Part shown: piece by piece, positions 23,444-31,714 of the stretch
Numbering within the stretch: position 1 is the stretch's first letter
Layout: each line of letters opens with the position of its first letter
Source: a virus
IMG/VR virus record: IMGVR_UViG_3300021957_000009
Coordinates: 37,047-101,046 of that record
DNA: 64,000 bases
Reading direction: 5' to 3' (one strand)
The notes under the pieces: generated by a model
Told to the model about the DNA's origin: nothing
The model's database searches: none
Seen by the model: the letters and a program-made list of their open reading frames with translations, nothing else
Position numbers and translations under genes: made by a program

Positions 23444-24625
23444 TTATCCCCTTACTTTAGCAGCTAGGTCTTTATCAGCCCCGCCCCATGTTCCTTTTGA
23501 TTTTGTTGCGAATGAATTAACTCGCGCTAATCCCCATTGAGTCGGATTTGTTCCTGGTCTATGGCTTGAACTCCAAGCCGCATATCCTCTATCAAATACC
23601 TTTTTTAATATACCATAAGGCATACCTGTTTTATCGGCCTTTTTCATAAGTGCCGCCTTTGCATCGGCTTCTTCTAATGATTGTGAGAAGCTTTTCATTT
23701 CACCAAACTTCTTTTTAAAATCTTTTGTGTGATCACTTTCTGGAGCATTTGGTCTTGGCTTATTGTGTGCTGCTTTTTCTTTTGCATTCATATCAGAATA
23801 TTTCTTCTCTTCTAAATGCTCAACATCATCAAGCCAAACTCTTTTCTTCCAATCTCCAAACTCGACTACTAAAAAGTTAGTGCCGCATCTTTGTATAACA
23901 CCAACTTGATTTGTTTCTTTAAGAACAACTTCGTCACCCTGTTTAAATAGATTGCCTTTAACAAACTTTTCTCTTTTCTCAGAGACCTTTTCTAATTCAA
24001 TATGCTTACGTACTGATTCTTTTTTAAGACCCATGCCTTTACGTAATGCATAATATAATTTTTGTATACCATCTCCTGGTATTTCTAAAGAGTTATCAGC
24101 AAATCCTTGTAAATCACCAGATGCAACAAAGGCTCTTAGTTTAGATGCTGACATACCTGAAACACCTTCTGCATCAGGATCACGTTCTCCGGCCGAAATA
24201 ACTTTGATTCCATCTTCGAAATTATAAAAACCATGACGAGCTTTTTGGCCATTATACTTATTTAACAATGTCTCAAATTCTTTAACTCGATCACTACCAG
24301 CAACCATAGAAACTTTAGTATATCCTTGATCATACAATTTTACTGCAATATCAATTACTGTTCTAACATCGGCATCTGCCATAATATTTCGAGCATGCTT
24401 AGGAAACATTTTACGCATAAACTTAATTTTTTCTTTAAACGTAAGAGGATTCTTTTTAGCATCTTGCGACTTAGACGCGTATATACGATATGAACCGCCT
24501 GAAACTTTTTTAAGTTTTTCAAAAAGCTTTTCATGGCCGGTAGTAGGAGGATTAAATCTACCAAAGACAAAGGTCATTTCACCCTTTGCTTCAGTCAGAT
24601 AATCACTGAAACTTTTAAACTGCAT
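23444..24625 (-). CDS. nucleotidyltransferase fused to a second tagged domain
   Basis: A 393-residue two-part protein. It starts MQFKSFSDYLTE|AKGE, then a cytidylyltransferase/NMN-adenylyltransferase-like domain (FGRFNPPTTGHEKL at 21-34, SGMSASKLR later as the ISSTxxR-like motif). An SH3-like segment follows (GDEVVLKETNQVGVIQRCG...EFGDWKKRVWL). At residue 310 a second tag appears, MKSFSQSLEE|ADAK, heading an 84-residue domain (TGMPYGILKKVFDRGYAAWSSSHRPGT..WGLARVNSF) of the DUF5824 type as I recall it. It looks like a natural fusion of two internal proteins. Substrate unproven. Confidence 0.75.
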   Translation of the reverse strand: MQFKSFSDYLTEAKGEMTFVFGRFNPPTTGHEKLFEKLKKVSGGSYRIYASKSQDAKKNPLTFKEKIKFMRKMFPKHARNIMADADVRTVIDIAVKLYDQGYTKVSMVAGSDRVKEFETLLNKYNGQKARHGFYNFEDGIKVISAGERDPDAEGVSGMSASKLRAFVASGDLQGFADNSLEIPGDGIQKLYYALRKGMGLKKESVRKHIELEKVSEKREKFVKGNLFKQGDEVVLKETNQVGVIQRCGTNFLVVEFGDWKKRVWLDDVEHLEEKKYSDMNAKEKAAHNKPRPNAPESDHTKDFKKKFGEMKSFSQSLEEADAKAALMKKADKTGMPYGILKKVFDRGYAAWSSSHRPGTNPTQWGLARVNSFATKSKGTWGGADKDLAAKVRG

Positions 24626-25008
24626 TATTCACCGCCCTTGCTTTTCAATTTTGCTCTATCTTTCTTTTTAATTCCAGGAAGAAGCTTCTTGGCTATTTTT
24701 GCAATCGCGCCTTTTTTGTTGGCTAGTTTCTTTTCTATACCGGCACGTGCGGAAAATGATAGGTCACTTTTCTTTTTATTTTTGAGGAGTTTTTTAATGA
24801 GTAATTCTCTAGCAGCCTTATTTGCTCTAGATTTTAACTTTTCCGGGGATGCTAACTTCTTGGCTGCTTTCTTTTTGCCAAGTGCGATTTTAGCTTTGTT
24901 TTTTCGAAATGCAGCTTTCATCTTCATACGATGTTGAAGTGACATGGCTTCTGAAAAGTCTACGCTTTCTTCAGATATGTCTGCATTGTGTTCTTTGAAC
25001 GATTTCAT
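24625..25008 (-). CDS. very basic internal head protein candidate
   Basis: A 127-residue protein starting MKSFKEHNADISEESVDFSE|AMSLQHRMKMKAAFRKNKAK. After the probable cleavage site nearly a third of residues are Lys or Arg, with few acids, like a DNA-binding packaged protein. The ATG at 25008 has GAGG five bases upstream; the earlier ATG at 25026 has none. I recall similar SLQxRMKMK proteins in marine T4-like phages. Confidence 0.75.
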   Translation of the reverse strand: MKSFKEHNADISEESVDFSEAMSLQHRMKMKAAFRKNKAKIALGKKKAAKKLASPEKLKSRANKAARELLIKKLLKNKKKSDLSFSARAGIEKKLANKKGAIAKIAKKLLPGIKKKDRAKLKSKGGE

Positions 25009-25026
25009 CTTATCCTCGGTTCCCAT

Positions 25027-26268
25027 TTAGTTAGGATTATCCCAACCTTTAATTATATCTTTGCTAAAGTTGTTAGTAGAAAATTCTAATCTATCAACAA
25101 GCTTAACAGCTCCACCTTCCATACGATCTATAGCAACAAAACCTTCGGGGTTGGTTACTTTAAATCCGGACTTAGTCTTTACAAACGTACTAATTTTATT
25201 TAGTTTGTTTAGTTTATTTATAATAATTAATTTGCTATCTGTTACTAAATTATGTAAATCGAACACATTTTGTAGGTTTTTTATATTAGATTTGTCAAAA
25301 AATGCGAGTAATTGATCTCTTTTAGCTATCTGAACATCTTTACCCTTTTGACTGCTTCTCTTGTCAATTTCTTTTTGATACCGTGCATTTACCCACATTA
25401 CTAAACCTGTTGCATGTTTCTTAGTATCAGTAATGCGTTGTCCGTCCCTTACTTTACTATTGTTATAAACATTAATCATAAGATTTAGTTCTTTATTAGA
25501 TTCTATTTCTTTAAGAGTTGAAGCTGATATTTTTCGAAATAGTTTACCAGCATCAGAAAGCTTTTTATTTAGTGCATCTGTTTCTGACTTGGTTAGTGTT
25601 GCGGTTCCTGATAGATCATCTAATGTTGCATCTTGCATCCATACATCTTTAGAAGATCTAAGCTTGGTGACAATTTCTCTACCAAACTCAGCTCTCATCG
25701 TTTCGAACGTTGCTCCTGAGTAGGTTGTATGCCAAACAATTCCGATCTTAGCTGATCCAATCGTCTTAGCGAGAGCACTACCAGTAGGTACTGCGTAAGC
25801 GATAGTGTTAGGATGAAACACAATATGACTAACTCCATTTATATTCTCCTTTTTAAGGTCCGACTTATCAAACATAAAGTCGCCTTGTATAACACCTTTA
25901 ATTCCTAAAGGCTTAAGATAATCATATGCCATTTTTAATTTTTTAGATAGATCTCCACTTGTATCAGCATCTATATCTGCGTGTGATTTATATACTTTTG
26001 GGTCGGCATTAAATATGCCTTTTTTTGCTACGAAGAATTGACCATCACGTGGATCTTCTCCTGCAAATACGGCGGGGGCACCGTCCCACTTTACGGTTAC
26101 GTCTACTGCAGCTTTCGTATTACCGGATAACATATCTCGCAACGACCTGAGTGCGATGATAGCTTGGCGCGCCCCCTTAACTCCGCCGTCAATGATAAGA
26201 TCCTCGATATGAATCATATGAGTGTTCTTTCCTGCGGCTTCTGATAATTGATTTTTAAATGATTTCAT
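25027..26268 (-). CDS. KxDG nucleotidyltransferase, DNA/RNA ligase-like, with capsid tag
   Basis: A 413-residue protein starting MKSFKNQLSE|AAGKN. It carries VKWDGAPAVF (Lys60-Trp-Asp-Gly), FFVAKKGIF, GVIQGDFMF and KIGIVWHTTYSG, in the order of motifs I, Ia, III and IV of the ATP-dependent ligase/capping-enzyme superfamily. Lys60 would carry AMP or GMP. A C-terminal helical half follows. The motif III acidic residue is shifted (QGD), so activity is not certain. It may be an RNA or DNA end-sealing enzyme carried in the head. Confidence 0.65.
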   Translation of the reverse strand: MKSFKNQLSEAAGKNTHMIHIEDLIIDGGVKGARQAIIALRSLRDMLSGNTKAAVDVTVKWDGAPAVFAGEDPRDGQFFVAKKGIFNADPKVYKSHADIDADTSGDLSKKLKMAYDYLKPLGIKGVIQGDFMFDKSDLKKENINGVSHIVFHPNTIAYAVPTGSALAKTIGSAKIGIVWHTTYSGATFETMRAEFGREIVTKLRSSKDVWMQDATLDDLSGTATLTKSETDALNKKLSDAGKLFRKISASTLKEIESNKELNLMINVYNNSKVRDGQRITDTKKHATGLVMWVNARYQKEIDKRSSQKGKDVQIAKRDQLLAFFDKSNIKNLQNVFDLHNLVTDSKLIIINKLNKLNKISTFVKTKSGFKVTNPEGFVAIDRMEGGAVKLVDRLEFSTNNFSKDIIKGWDNPN

Positions 26269-27542
26269 TTTAAGTACTCGTCGTAGTCTTCTGGATCGAT
26301 ACCAGCAAATGATACTGCACCACTTACTGCTCTTTTTTCACCTTCTTTTACACCGAAGGTTACAATAGTTTTTCCGGTGGGCCCTTTAATATTTAAAGTG
26401 ACTCTTCCTTTTGGATTTTCTAATGTAATATTATCCATATCCAAGTCCGGATGTTTAGCTATAATTTGGCTTTTCTTTTCTGTTGTAATTGCCATTAACA
26501 TTTTTGTTTCTTTATCGTTAAAACCCATAATGTTTAAAATGTTTGTAGAAAACTCTTTAGTTTTAGAATATGGTTTTAGTACTTCATACACAATAGCAGC
26601 AACTCTAGGATTTATCGGCTCTCGTGCAGCCTTTCTTTCTGTTTCAATTTGCTTTTGATCTAGTGCTTCTATTTGAGAGTCGGTCAAACCGCGCAAGCTT
26701 TTTAATCTGTTTGTGGCTTTTTCATCGCCTCGGAGGTGTTGCTTATGATCTTGTTTAATTTTATTAAGATCATTTGCTTTTTGGACTAGTTGGTTTAATT
26801 CAGAATCTCTTTTATAAACCGAATCAAATTCTTTAGCAGCTTTGTCACCAACCAGGTGATCGCACAATCCTCTCGCTGTTGTATTTGCTAAGCCAACTGA
26901 TTTAGATGAATAGAGTTTTAGTGAATAACCATCAAGAATTTGTTTACCTTCTTTCATAACAGCAACTCTAATATCTGCTTTGAAATCTATTCCGTCTTGA
27001 AATGCTAGGTTGTCTAGATAACAACCAATGATAGTTGCCTTTTCTAATACTGCATTTGAGATAAGATAGTTTGCCATATCGGCACTACCCTTTCTAATAA
27101 TTTTAATTGCAGAACTATAATTTTTTGGATTGAGCGCACGCTTTAATTGTGCATCCCAATCAGAAACTGTTTTATTAATACCACTTCTATATTTTTCGTA
27201 ATCTTTACTAATTGCAACCTGAGAACCACTATAATCGTATATGAATTTGCAGACTAAAGCTTCGTTGTAATTACCTTTAATTGCTGATAAAGCTCCGGTA
27301 TTTTCTGCTATAGTAAAACCATTCATAGTGATATCCTCTTTAATCTGTGACGGTATTGAAATCACAGTAGGTTCAAATAATTCAGCGGCTTTTAGTTTTT
27401 TCTTAAACTGTCCTCGAATCTTAGATTTTAACGATGTCCAAACGGCTTTTAATTTTCTAATTAAAGGTTTAGCAATTTTTAATTCGTTAATAAACCGGTC
27501 TTCACCGGCCTGAAGTTCTAGTTTTAATGGTAATAGTTGCAT
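26265..27542 (-). CDS. conserved phage protein, possible nuclease fold
   Basis: A 425-residue protein, first gene of the late operon, with a TATAAATA promoter 34 bases upstream of its ATG. The N-terminal 70 residues are basic (LKSKIRGQFKKKLKA). In the middle, NYNEALVCKFIYDY and a later IDFKADIRVAV...ILDGYSLKLYSSKS could supply the Glu, Asp and xK of a PD-(D/E)XK-type core, but this is weak. It lacks the MKTF tag. It overlaps the ligase-like gene by four bases. Confidence 0.68.
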   Translation of the reverse strand: MQLLPLKLELQAGEDRFINELKIAKPLIRKLKAVWTSLKSKIRGQFKKKLKAAELFEPTVISIPSQIKEDITMNGFTIAENTGALSAIKGNYNEALVCKFIYDYSGSQVAISKDYEKYRSGINKTVSDWDAQLKRALNPKNYSSAIKIIRKGSADMANYLISNAVLEKATIIGCYLDNLAFQDGIDFKADIRVAVMKEGKQILDGYSLKLYSSKSVGLANTTARGLCDHLVGDKAAKEFDSVYKRDSELNQLVQKANDLNKIKQDHKQHLRGDEKATNRLKSLRGLTDSQIEALDQKQIETERKAAREPINPRVAAIVYEVLKPYSKTKEFSTNILNIMGFNDKETKMLMAITTEKKSQIIAKHPDLDMDNITLENPKGRVTLNIKGPTGKTIVTFGVKEGEKRAVSGAVSFAGIDPEDYDEYLK

Positions 27543-27575
27543 AGTATTATAACCCTGTAAAATAAATTATAATAC

Positions 27576-27583
27576 TATTTATA
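27576..27583 (-). promoter_or_regulatory. late promoter TATAAATA
   Basis: Exact TATAAATA on the minus strand, 34 bases before the ATG at 27542. It is the only late promoter found upstream of the long operon from 27.5 kb down to the spanin and lipase genes. Confidence 0.8.
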
Positions 27584-27769
27584 CTATTTTGTAACTCGGT
27601 GTTTAGGGTTATACGACTTATTTGGAAAGACTTCATCATTTTCATCAACATTAATAATGCCGATTACTTCTAACATGTCAATCATGTTCTCTCCGCCTTC
27701 TTTTAATCCGATCTTATAAGAAGTCCATCCGACTCCTAAGACACAAATAGTAAAAATAAGATATTCCAT
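27584..27769 (-). CDS. small membrane protein
   Basis: A 61-residue protein with an N-terminal hydrophobic helix (MEYLIFTICVLGVGWTSYKIG) followed by an acidic tail. The TAATG overlap with the preceding gene indicates coupling. It is the last gene before the late promoter at 27576. Function unknown. Confidence 0.65.
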   Translation of the reverse strand: MEYLIFTICVLGVGWTSYKIGLKEGGENMIDMLEVIGIINVDENDEVFPNKSYNPKHRVTK

Positions 27770-27927
27770 TACACGTCAACTTGAAAACATACGCATTCAT
27801 AACCTTTATCGATCATGTCTTCGTAAAACATTACTGCTTCATCTTTAATAGCAAATAAGTATTCTGCCACTAAATCGTTGTGTTCATCTACTGCAATAAC
27901 TTTCCAGCTATCCATCCAAACTTCCAT
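27769..27927 (-). CDS. small acidic conserved protein
   Basis: A 52-residue protein MEVWMDSWKVIAVDEHND...AIKDEAVMFYEDMIDKGYECVCF. It has a beta-alpha-beta feel and two cysteines near the end. TAATG overlaps with the genes on both sides show that it is a real coupled gene in spite of its size. No known function. Confidence 0.7.
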   Translation of the reverse strand: MEVWMDSWKVIAVDEHNDLVAEYLFAIKDEAVMFYEDMIDKGYECVCFQVDV

Positions 27928-28160
27928 TATCCATTCCTCATGTATTTCGACGCGGGTTTTAGCTCAATAAACTTCCTACGTGATTTAGAAAACTGCTTCA
28001 TTGGAGATTTAAATTGTGTGTACTTCTTAGTACCAGTCGATTTAAAACCTACGCAATGACCATGTTCGTTTAAGATATAGGTGTGATTCAGGACTTTATA
28101 TCCTGCATCATCCCATTGTGTAATTTCTTTTAAAGCCTTATACTGTGTAGACATAGACAT
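27927..28160 (-). CDS. conserved hypothetical protein
   Basis: A 77-residue basic protein with a beta-rich start (YKALKEITQWDDAGYKVLNHTYILNEHGHCVGF) and basic end (KQFSKSRRKFIELKP). It overlaps the upstream gene by 23 bases. Expressed from the early-type promoter at 28500. No family recognised. Confidence 0.65.
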   Translation of the reverse strand: MSMSTQYKALKEITQWDDAGYKVLNHTYILNEHGHCVGFKSTGTKKYTQFKSPMKQFSKSRRKFIELKPASKYMRNG

Positions 28161-28464
28161 CCAACCTTTCTGCGTGTCTTAGTGGAAGAGACTGATCGTA
28201 TTTTCTAGGATGTTTTCCATCAGCTATTGCAGCCGAGGTTCTTGGTCCTCTACCTTGACACTTAACTCTGTATCTAGTAGACTTAACAGGTTCTAAATCT
28301 GTCCAGCCACTTTGATATCTGTAATTATTCATTTTGTCTTTTTGAGCAGCCATTTTGTTTATAGCTTTTACAGTTGACCTAACAGTCTCGAGTTCCAGCA
28401 TATCACCTGCGCTTTTAGTGTGTGCAGTCATTACATAGCTATCGCTTATATTTCTTTTTTTCAT
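28138..28464 (-). CDS. hypothetical basic protein
   Basis: A 108-residue basic protein, first after the early-type promoter at 28500-28528. It has a helical N-terminal half and an Arg-rich part (RYRVKCQGRGPR). An early, basic, small protein may act on the host transcription or nucleoid, but nothing in the sequence proves this. Confidence 0.65.
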   Translation of the reverse strand: MKKRNISDSYVMTAHTKSAGDMLELETVRSTVKAINKMAAQKDKMNNYRYQSGWTDLEPVKSTRYRVKCQGRGPRTSAAIADGKHPRKYDQSLPLRHAERLDVYVYTV

Positions 28465-28499
28465 AATTTAATTCCTTATCAATTGTTTAATACAAAGTT

Positions 28500-28528
28500 A
28501 TTATACAGCAGTTTTACGCATTTGTACA
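28500..28528 (-). promoter_or_regulatory. early-type promoter
   Basis: TGTACA, 17 bp, TATAAT on the minus strand. The stretch upstream of the A-tract (TACGTATA...CTATATACTATTT) is shared with the promoter at 51757, suggesting duplicated promoter DNA. Confidence 0.85.
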
Positions 28529-28568
28529 CACTTTTTTTAATAAATAGTATATAGATTCTATACGTATT

Positions 28569-28745
28569 TTATACGCCACTTGTCATGTGAACGTAAGAAT
28601 CTTTACATTCTTCTAGCTTGTCGCCACATGAACAAGTCTCAGACTCTTCGATTGAAGGAGCTCCAACGATAGATCTTACTTGATCTTCCGCGAGCGTCAC
28701 TCCAACCAGACTTGCGATTACTTGTTCTAAATTCATATTTTCCAT
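28569..28745 (-). CDS. small protein with C-terminal cysteine cluster
   Basis: A 58-residue protein MENMNLEQVIASLVG..., a helical first half and then ETCSCGDKLEECKD with three cysteines that may bind metal. The ATG at 28745 has AGAGGAAAAAC upstream; the frame opens nine codons earlier without a site. Unknown function. Confidence 0.6.
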   Translation of the reverse strand: MENMNLEQVIASLVGVTLAEDQVRSIVGAPSIEESETCSCGDKLEECKDSYVHMTSGV

Positions 28746-28756
28746 AGTTTTTCCTC

Positions 28757-29089
28757 TTAAATTCCTGTCCATCTTACTGTAGCTTTGTTGTAACCTTCAA
28801 GGACATTTCCTCTTGCAAAGTTAGTAGCTGGAGCGTTATATCCAGCAGCCATTAGCATATCACCAATCTTAAACTTCTCATTAGTTTTGTTATCGATGGC
28901 TTTAGGTGATTTTTTGACGATGAAACCGACTACGCTTGAACGACCGTCCTCCTGTTGTCTAAGCAACTTAATATAGTTTCTTCCTTCTTCAAAGACATAC
29001 ATATCAGTTTTAGTGTGCTCATACTTAGCATGCAATTGGTCTTGCATGATAGTTAAAAGTTCTTGGGTTTTTTCAATTAGTTCGTTCAT
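28757..29089 (-). CDS. hypothetical early protein
   Basis: A 110-residue protein starting MNELIEKTQELLTIMQDQL, mixed alpha/beta, first in an early-type unit. A GAGGAAAG ribosome site fixes the start at 29089 instead of 29107. The YNKATVRWTG end and GRSSVVGFIVKK suggest a beta sheet domain. No family recognised. Confidence 0.7.
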   Translation of the reverse strand: MNELIEKTQELLTIMQDQLHAKYEHTKTDMYVFEEGRNYIKLLRQQEDGRSSVVGFIVKKSPKAIDNKTNEKFKIGDMLMAAGYNAPATNFARGNVLEGYNKATVRWTGI

Positions 29090-29120
29090 ATTCGCTTTCC
29101 TCATCATTTAATATAGGTAT

Positions 29121-29149
29121 ATTATACACCACTTTTATGGCTTTGTACA
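29121..29149 (-). promoter_or_regulatory. early-type promoter
   Basis: GTGTACA, 17 bp, TATAAT on the minus strand, with a long A-tract upstream. The -10 and initial transcribed sequence are nearly identical to the promoter at 4341. Confidence 0.85.
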
Positions 29150-29217
29150 CCTTTTTTTGAAAAAAAATGTACTTTTTTTATATCTATTTGTTATATGTAA
29201 TATGGTAACTATAACTA

Positions 29218-29877
29218 CTATATTACATCATCTAAGGGAAATATTTGATATATCGCTTCTGCGCAAGCTTTAGCAATTTCTTGATGTTCTTTCTGAGTGC
29301 CATTTGCCGCTCTCAACTGAATGTAATGAATCCAAGATCTTAGTGTTCCGTTGACATACATACGAGACATTGTCAAACCTTCAGGTAGAATTGCTCTAGC
29401 CTGTTCCTTTGCGATGCCGGCATCAATAGCCCATTCATAAGCGTGTTTACAACGCTCGATAATAACTTCTTGATACGATTCCCATATATGATGGATAGGA
29501 TCATCTAGTGAAATATCTACTGAATTTTGACGATTCTTATCATCTTGCATTCTAGCTTCTCTAGTCACAAAGCTTAGATCTTTAGTAGGATCAGCATATC
29601 GCTGACTAAACTCTTGAAACGAAAAAGATCGATGTCTAAGAATTTGTCTAGCGATATCCCGAGTAGTATCGATTTCCATACAGACACTGGCCATCTCTAA
29701 AGGTGACCAGTGCTGGTGTTTAATCAGATACTTGACTAATTTTTCCGCGGTTTCTTCATTATTTTGATTATTTGGATTTGATACACGAGCGCAATATGCG
29801 ACCATCTGTAACAAATCATCTTTCAATTCAACGCCAATTGCTGGCTTACTATACGAAACAACACGTACTTTAAACAT
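29218..29877 (-). CDS. thyX: FAD-dependent thymidylate synthase ThyX
   Basis: Makes dTMP from dUMP using methylene-tetrahydrofolate and FAD. The signature RHRSFSFQEFSQRY (81-94; RHRxxSxxxxSxRY) is complete, and the Ser/Arg-rich nucleotide-binding C-terminal region (LRSWIHYIQLR) is present. At 219 residues it is typical. The phage also has a ThyA-family hydroxymethylase, so dTMP supply and base modification are separated. Its end is near 110 bases of promoter DNA. Confidence 0.96.
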   Translation of the reverse strand: MFKVRVVSYSKPAIGVELKDDLLQMVAYCARVSNPNNQNNEETAEKLVKYLIKHQHWSPLEMASVCMEIDTTRDIARQILRHRSFSFQEFSQRYADPTKDLSFVTREARMQDDKNRQNSVDISLDDPIHHIWESYQEVIIERCKHAYEWAIDAGIAKEQARAILPEGLTMSRMYVNGTLRSWIHYIQLRAANGTQKEHQEIAKACAEAIYQIFPLDDVI

Positions 29878-29880
29878 TTA

Positions 29881-30045
29881 TTAGTCCTCTTTCTTCACCA
29901 ATGTGTAGATACCATATCCTAAACCGACCCAAGCTAACAACTTAGCTAAGCCTCCAAATAACACCACTGAACCGCAAACTGCGATCAATGCAATACCATC
30001 ATGTGAAGTTCTTTCAACCAATCTAGCTTTTATCCAATCTAACAT
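29881..30045 (-). CDS. small membrane protein
   Basis: A 54-residue protein, MLDWIKARLVERTSHDGIALIAVCG.. with a hydrophobic span of about 35 residues that could cross the membrane once or twice, and a KKED tail. AGGAGAAATAT precedes the ATG. I recall very similar MLDW.K.RL.ERTS.DG.AL proteins in cyanophages, function unknown; sometimes considered holin-like. It lies between gp41 and thyX. Confidence 0.7.
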   Translation of the reverse strand: MLDWIKARLVERTSHDGIALIAVCGSVVLFGGLAKLLAWVGLGYGIYTLVKKED

Positions 30046-30054
30046 ATATTTCTC

Positions 30055-31443
30055 CTATACTTTAAATTCCGCAAACGTGTCTTTATTTTCTCTATCCCCC
30101 CACGTTGCGATGGGTTTATCGGGGATACTCATATCTGACATAATATCAGATTGAGCGGATTCTTCTACATCGTACAATTTCATTCTTGCACGATCGATTC
30201 CGACTACAAATCTTTTAAATTTAGTCGGATCATTATATCTGTTTTTGAGTTGCTTTACCATTACCTGATTCAACTCGTCCAATTCTTCAGTCGCTATTAA
30301 TGCAAACATCAAATCGGCTGTTGCTGGTAAACCGAAAGATTCTGATGTATCTTCAAGACCTACATCCGTATTACTAAAGCCGGAACGTGTAGTTTGAGTT
30401 GCTGTCATTATTGGCAGATTAAACTCAATTGCTAGACCGCGTAACTCTTCAGCAATAGCTTTAATGTAAGTATAACTATTTATACTACCACCCATAGCTT
30501 TCATACGAGATGACGAACATATGTTTAGGTAGTCTATGTATATAATATCTGGAGCAAACTTCTTTTTAAGCTTTAATTCATTCAATAAAGCTCTAAAGTG
30601 ACCAGAATGTGCAGCACCAGTAGGATATTCTTTAATCAACAATTTACCAATTGTGCCCTTTGCAATTTTCTGAATCTTTTCAGAGAATACATCTTTGGGC
30701 AATGATTCTAGTTGTTGAATAGGTAGATCCATAAGATTAGCATCAATACGTTCGGCAATTCTTTCTTCAGCCATTTCCATAGTAATGTATAAAACGTTTT
30801 TACCTTGTTGTAAAACTGAAGCAGCATTATGACACATGAACAAAGATTTACCTACACCAGTACCAGCAAGACAAACGTTTAGCGTCTTGTTCGGAATACC
30901 GCCTTTAGTAATTTTGTTAAAGTAATCTAGATCCCACGGTATACGTTCTTCTGTTTTATTATAGAAATCAAAACGAGCCGACGAATCATCAATATAATCA
31001 TGGCCAATAGCTTGATCAAATGATACACCAAGAGCAGTTGAAAGTATTTCAGGTATAGCACCTTCAGATTTTTCAGGATCTTTGCCATCGATGATTCCAA
31101 TAGAATCCATAATAGCAAGATACACAGCTCTATCTTTGCACCACTTTTCTGTTTCATTGATGAGATAATCTGTATCTAAATCAGTTTTATTAGCAATCTC
31201 GTTGATTAACATAGATGACTGATTTAATATATCTTCTGGTGCTGACACTTTTTGTAGCTCAATATCTAAAACCCTACCTGTTGGCAGTTTGTTATGAGAT
31301 GCTACAAATCCTACAATAAGATCGAATACTACTTTATGCGTACCCTCAAAATATTCTTTTTGAAGATATGGTATTACGCGTCTGCAGTATTCTTCGTTAT
31401 TGAGTAGATGACTCAGTACGTGTGTCGGTATTTCGTTTTTCAA
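30055..31443 (-). CDS. 41: replicative DNA helicase gp41 (DnaB family)
   Basis: Hexameric 5'-3' helicase that unwinds the fork and works with primase. Walker A AGTGVGKS, a Walker B in IIYIDYLNIC, and the RecA-fold end LKNRYNDP...VGIDRARM are clear. Length about 463 (T4 gp41 475). No ATG lies near the start. I choose TTG at 31443, which has AAGGAACG seven bases upstream; a TTG at 31464 is the alternative. Confidence 0.93.
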   Translation of the reverse strand: MKNEIPTHVLSHLLNNEEYCRRVIPYLQKEYFEGTHKVVFDLIVGFVASHNKLPTGRVLDIELQKVSAPEDILNQSSMLINEIANKTDLDTDYLINETEKWCKDRAVYLAIMDSIGIIDGKDPEKSEGAIPEILSTALGVSFDQAIGHDYIDDSSARFDFYNKTEERIPWDLDYFNKITKGGIPNKTLNVCLAGTGVGKSLFMCHNAASVLQQGKNVLYITMEMAEERIAERIDANLMDLPIQQLESLPKDVFSEKIQKIAKGTIGKLLIKEYPTGAAHSGHFRALLNELKLKKKFAPDIIYIDYLNICSSSRMKAMGGSINSYTYIKAIAEELRGLAIEFNLPIMTATQTTRSGFSNTDVGLEDTSESFGLPATADLMFALIATEELDELNQVMVKQLKNRYNDPTKFKRFVVGIDRARMKLYDVEESAQSDIMSDMSIPDKPIATWGDRENKDTFAEFKV

Positions 31444-31714
31444 GATTTGTCGTTCCTTGTTCAATAATATGTGTTAATAAATCTCCGAGATAATTGTTAA
31501 AGTTCTCGTCGTTTCTCAATGTGTCGTGATCAAAATCACCTGGATCATTTATGTTATACGTAAATGATAATGTTGCAATATCAATTTCCGCTGATTCTTT
31601 AATAGATACAGTGCCGTAAATAAATCTCACACCATCATACGGCGAATTGTCGTTTAGATGAATTGCATAGAAATCTGATTCCGGATGTTCTACTGTAATA
31701 TAGTGATTATCCAT
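31397..31714 (-). CDS. hypothetical acidic protein between uvsX and gp41
   Basis: A 105-residue acidic protein (MDNHYITVEHPESDFYAIHLNDNSPYDGVRFIYGTVSIKE). It overlaps the end of uvsX and, by 47 bases, the start of gp41. The beta-rich N-terminal part suggests a small folded domain. Function unknown; position suggests a replication or recombination accessory role. Confidence 0.7.
   Translation of the reverse strand: MDNHYITVEHPESDFYAIHLNDNSPYDGVRFIYGTVSIKESAEIDIATLSFTYNINDPGDFDHDTLRNDENFNNYLGDLLTHIIEQGTTNLEKRNTDTRTESSTQ

Noticed and set aside
18450-25315. Plus-strand open frames of 60-135 codons across the head-protein block
   Set aside because: Antisense of Lys/Glu-rich genes gives Phe/Leu/Ser-rich frames; no plus-strand promoter of the recognised class is found there.
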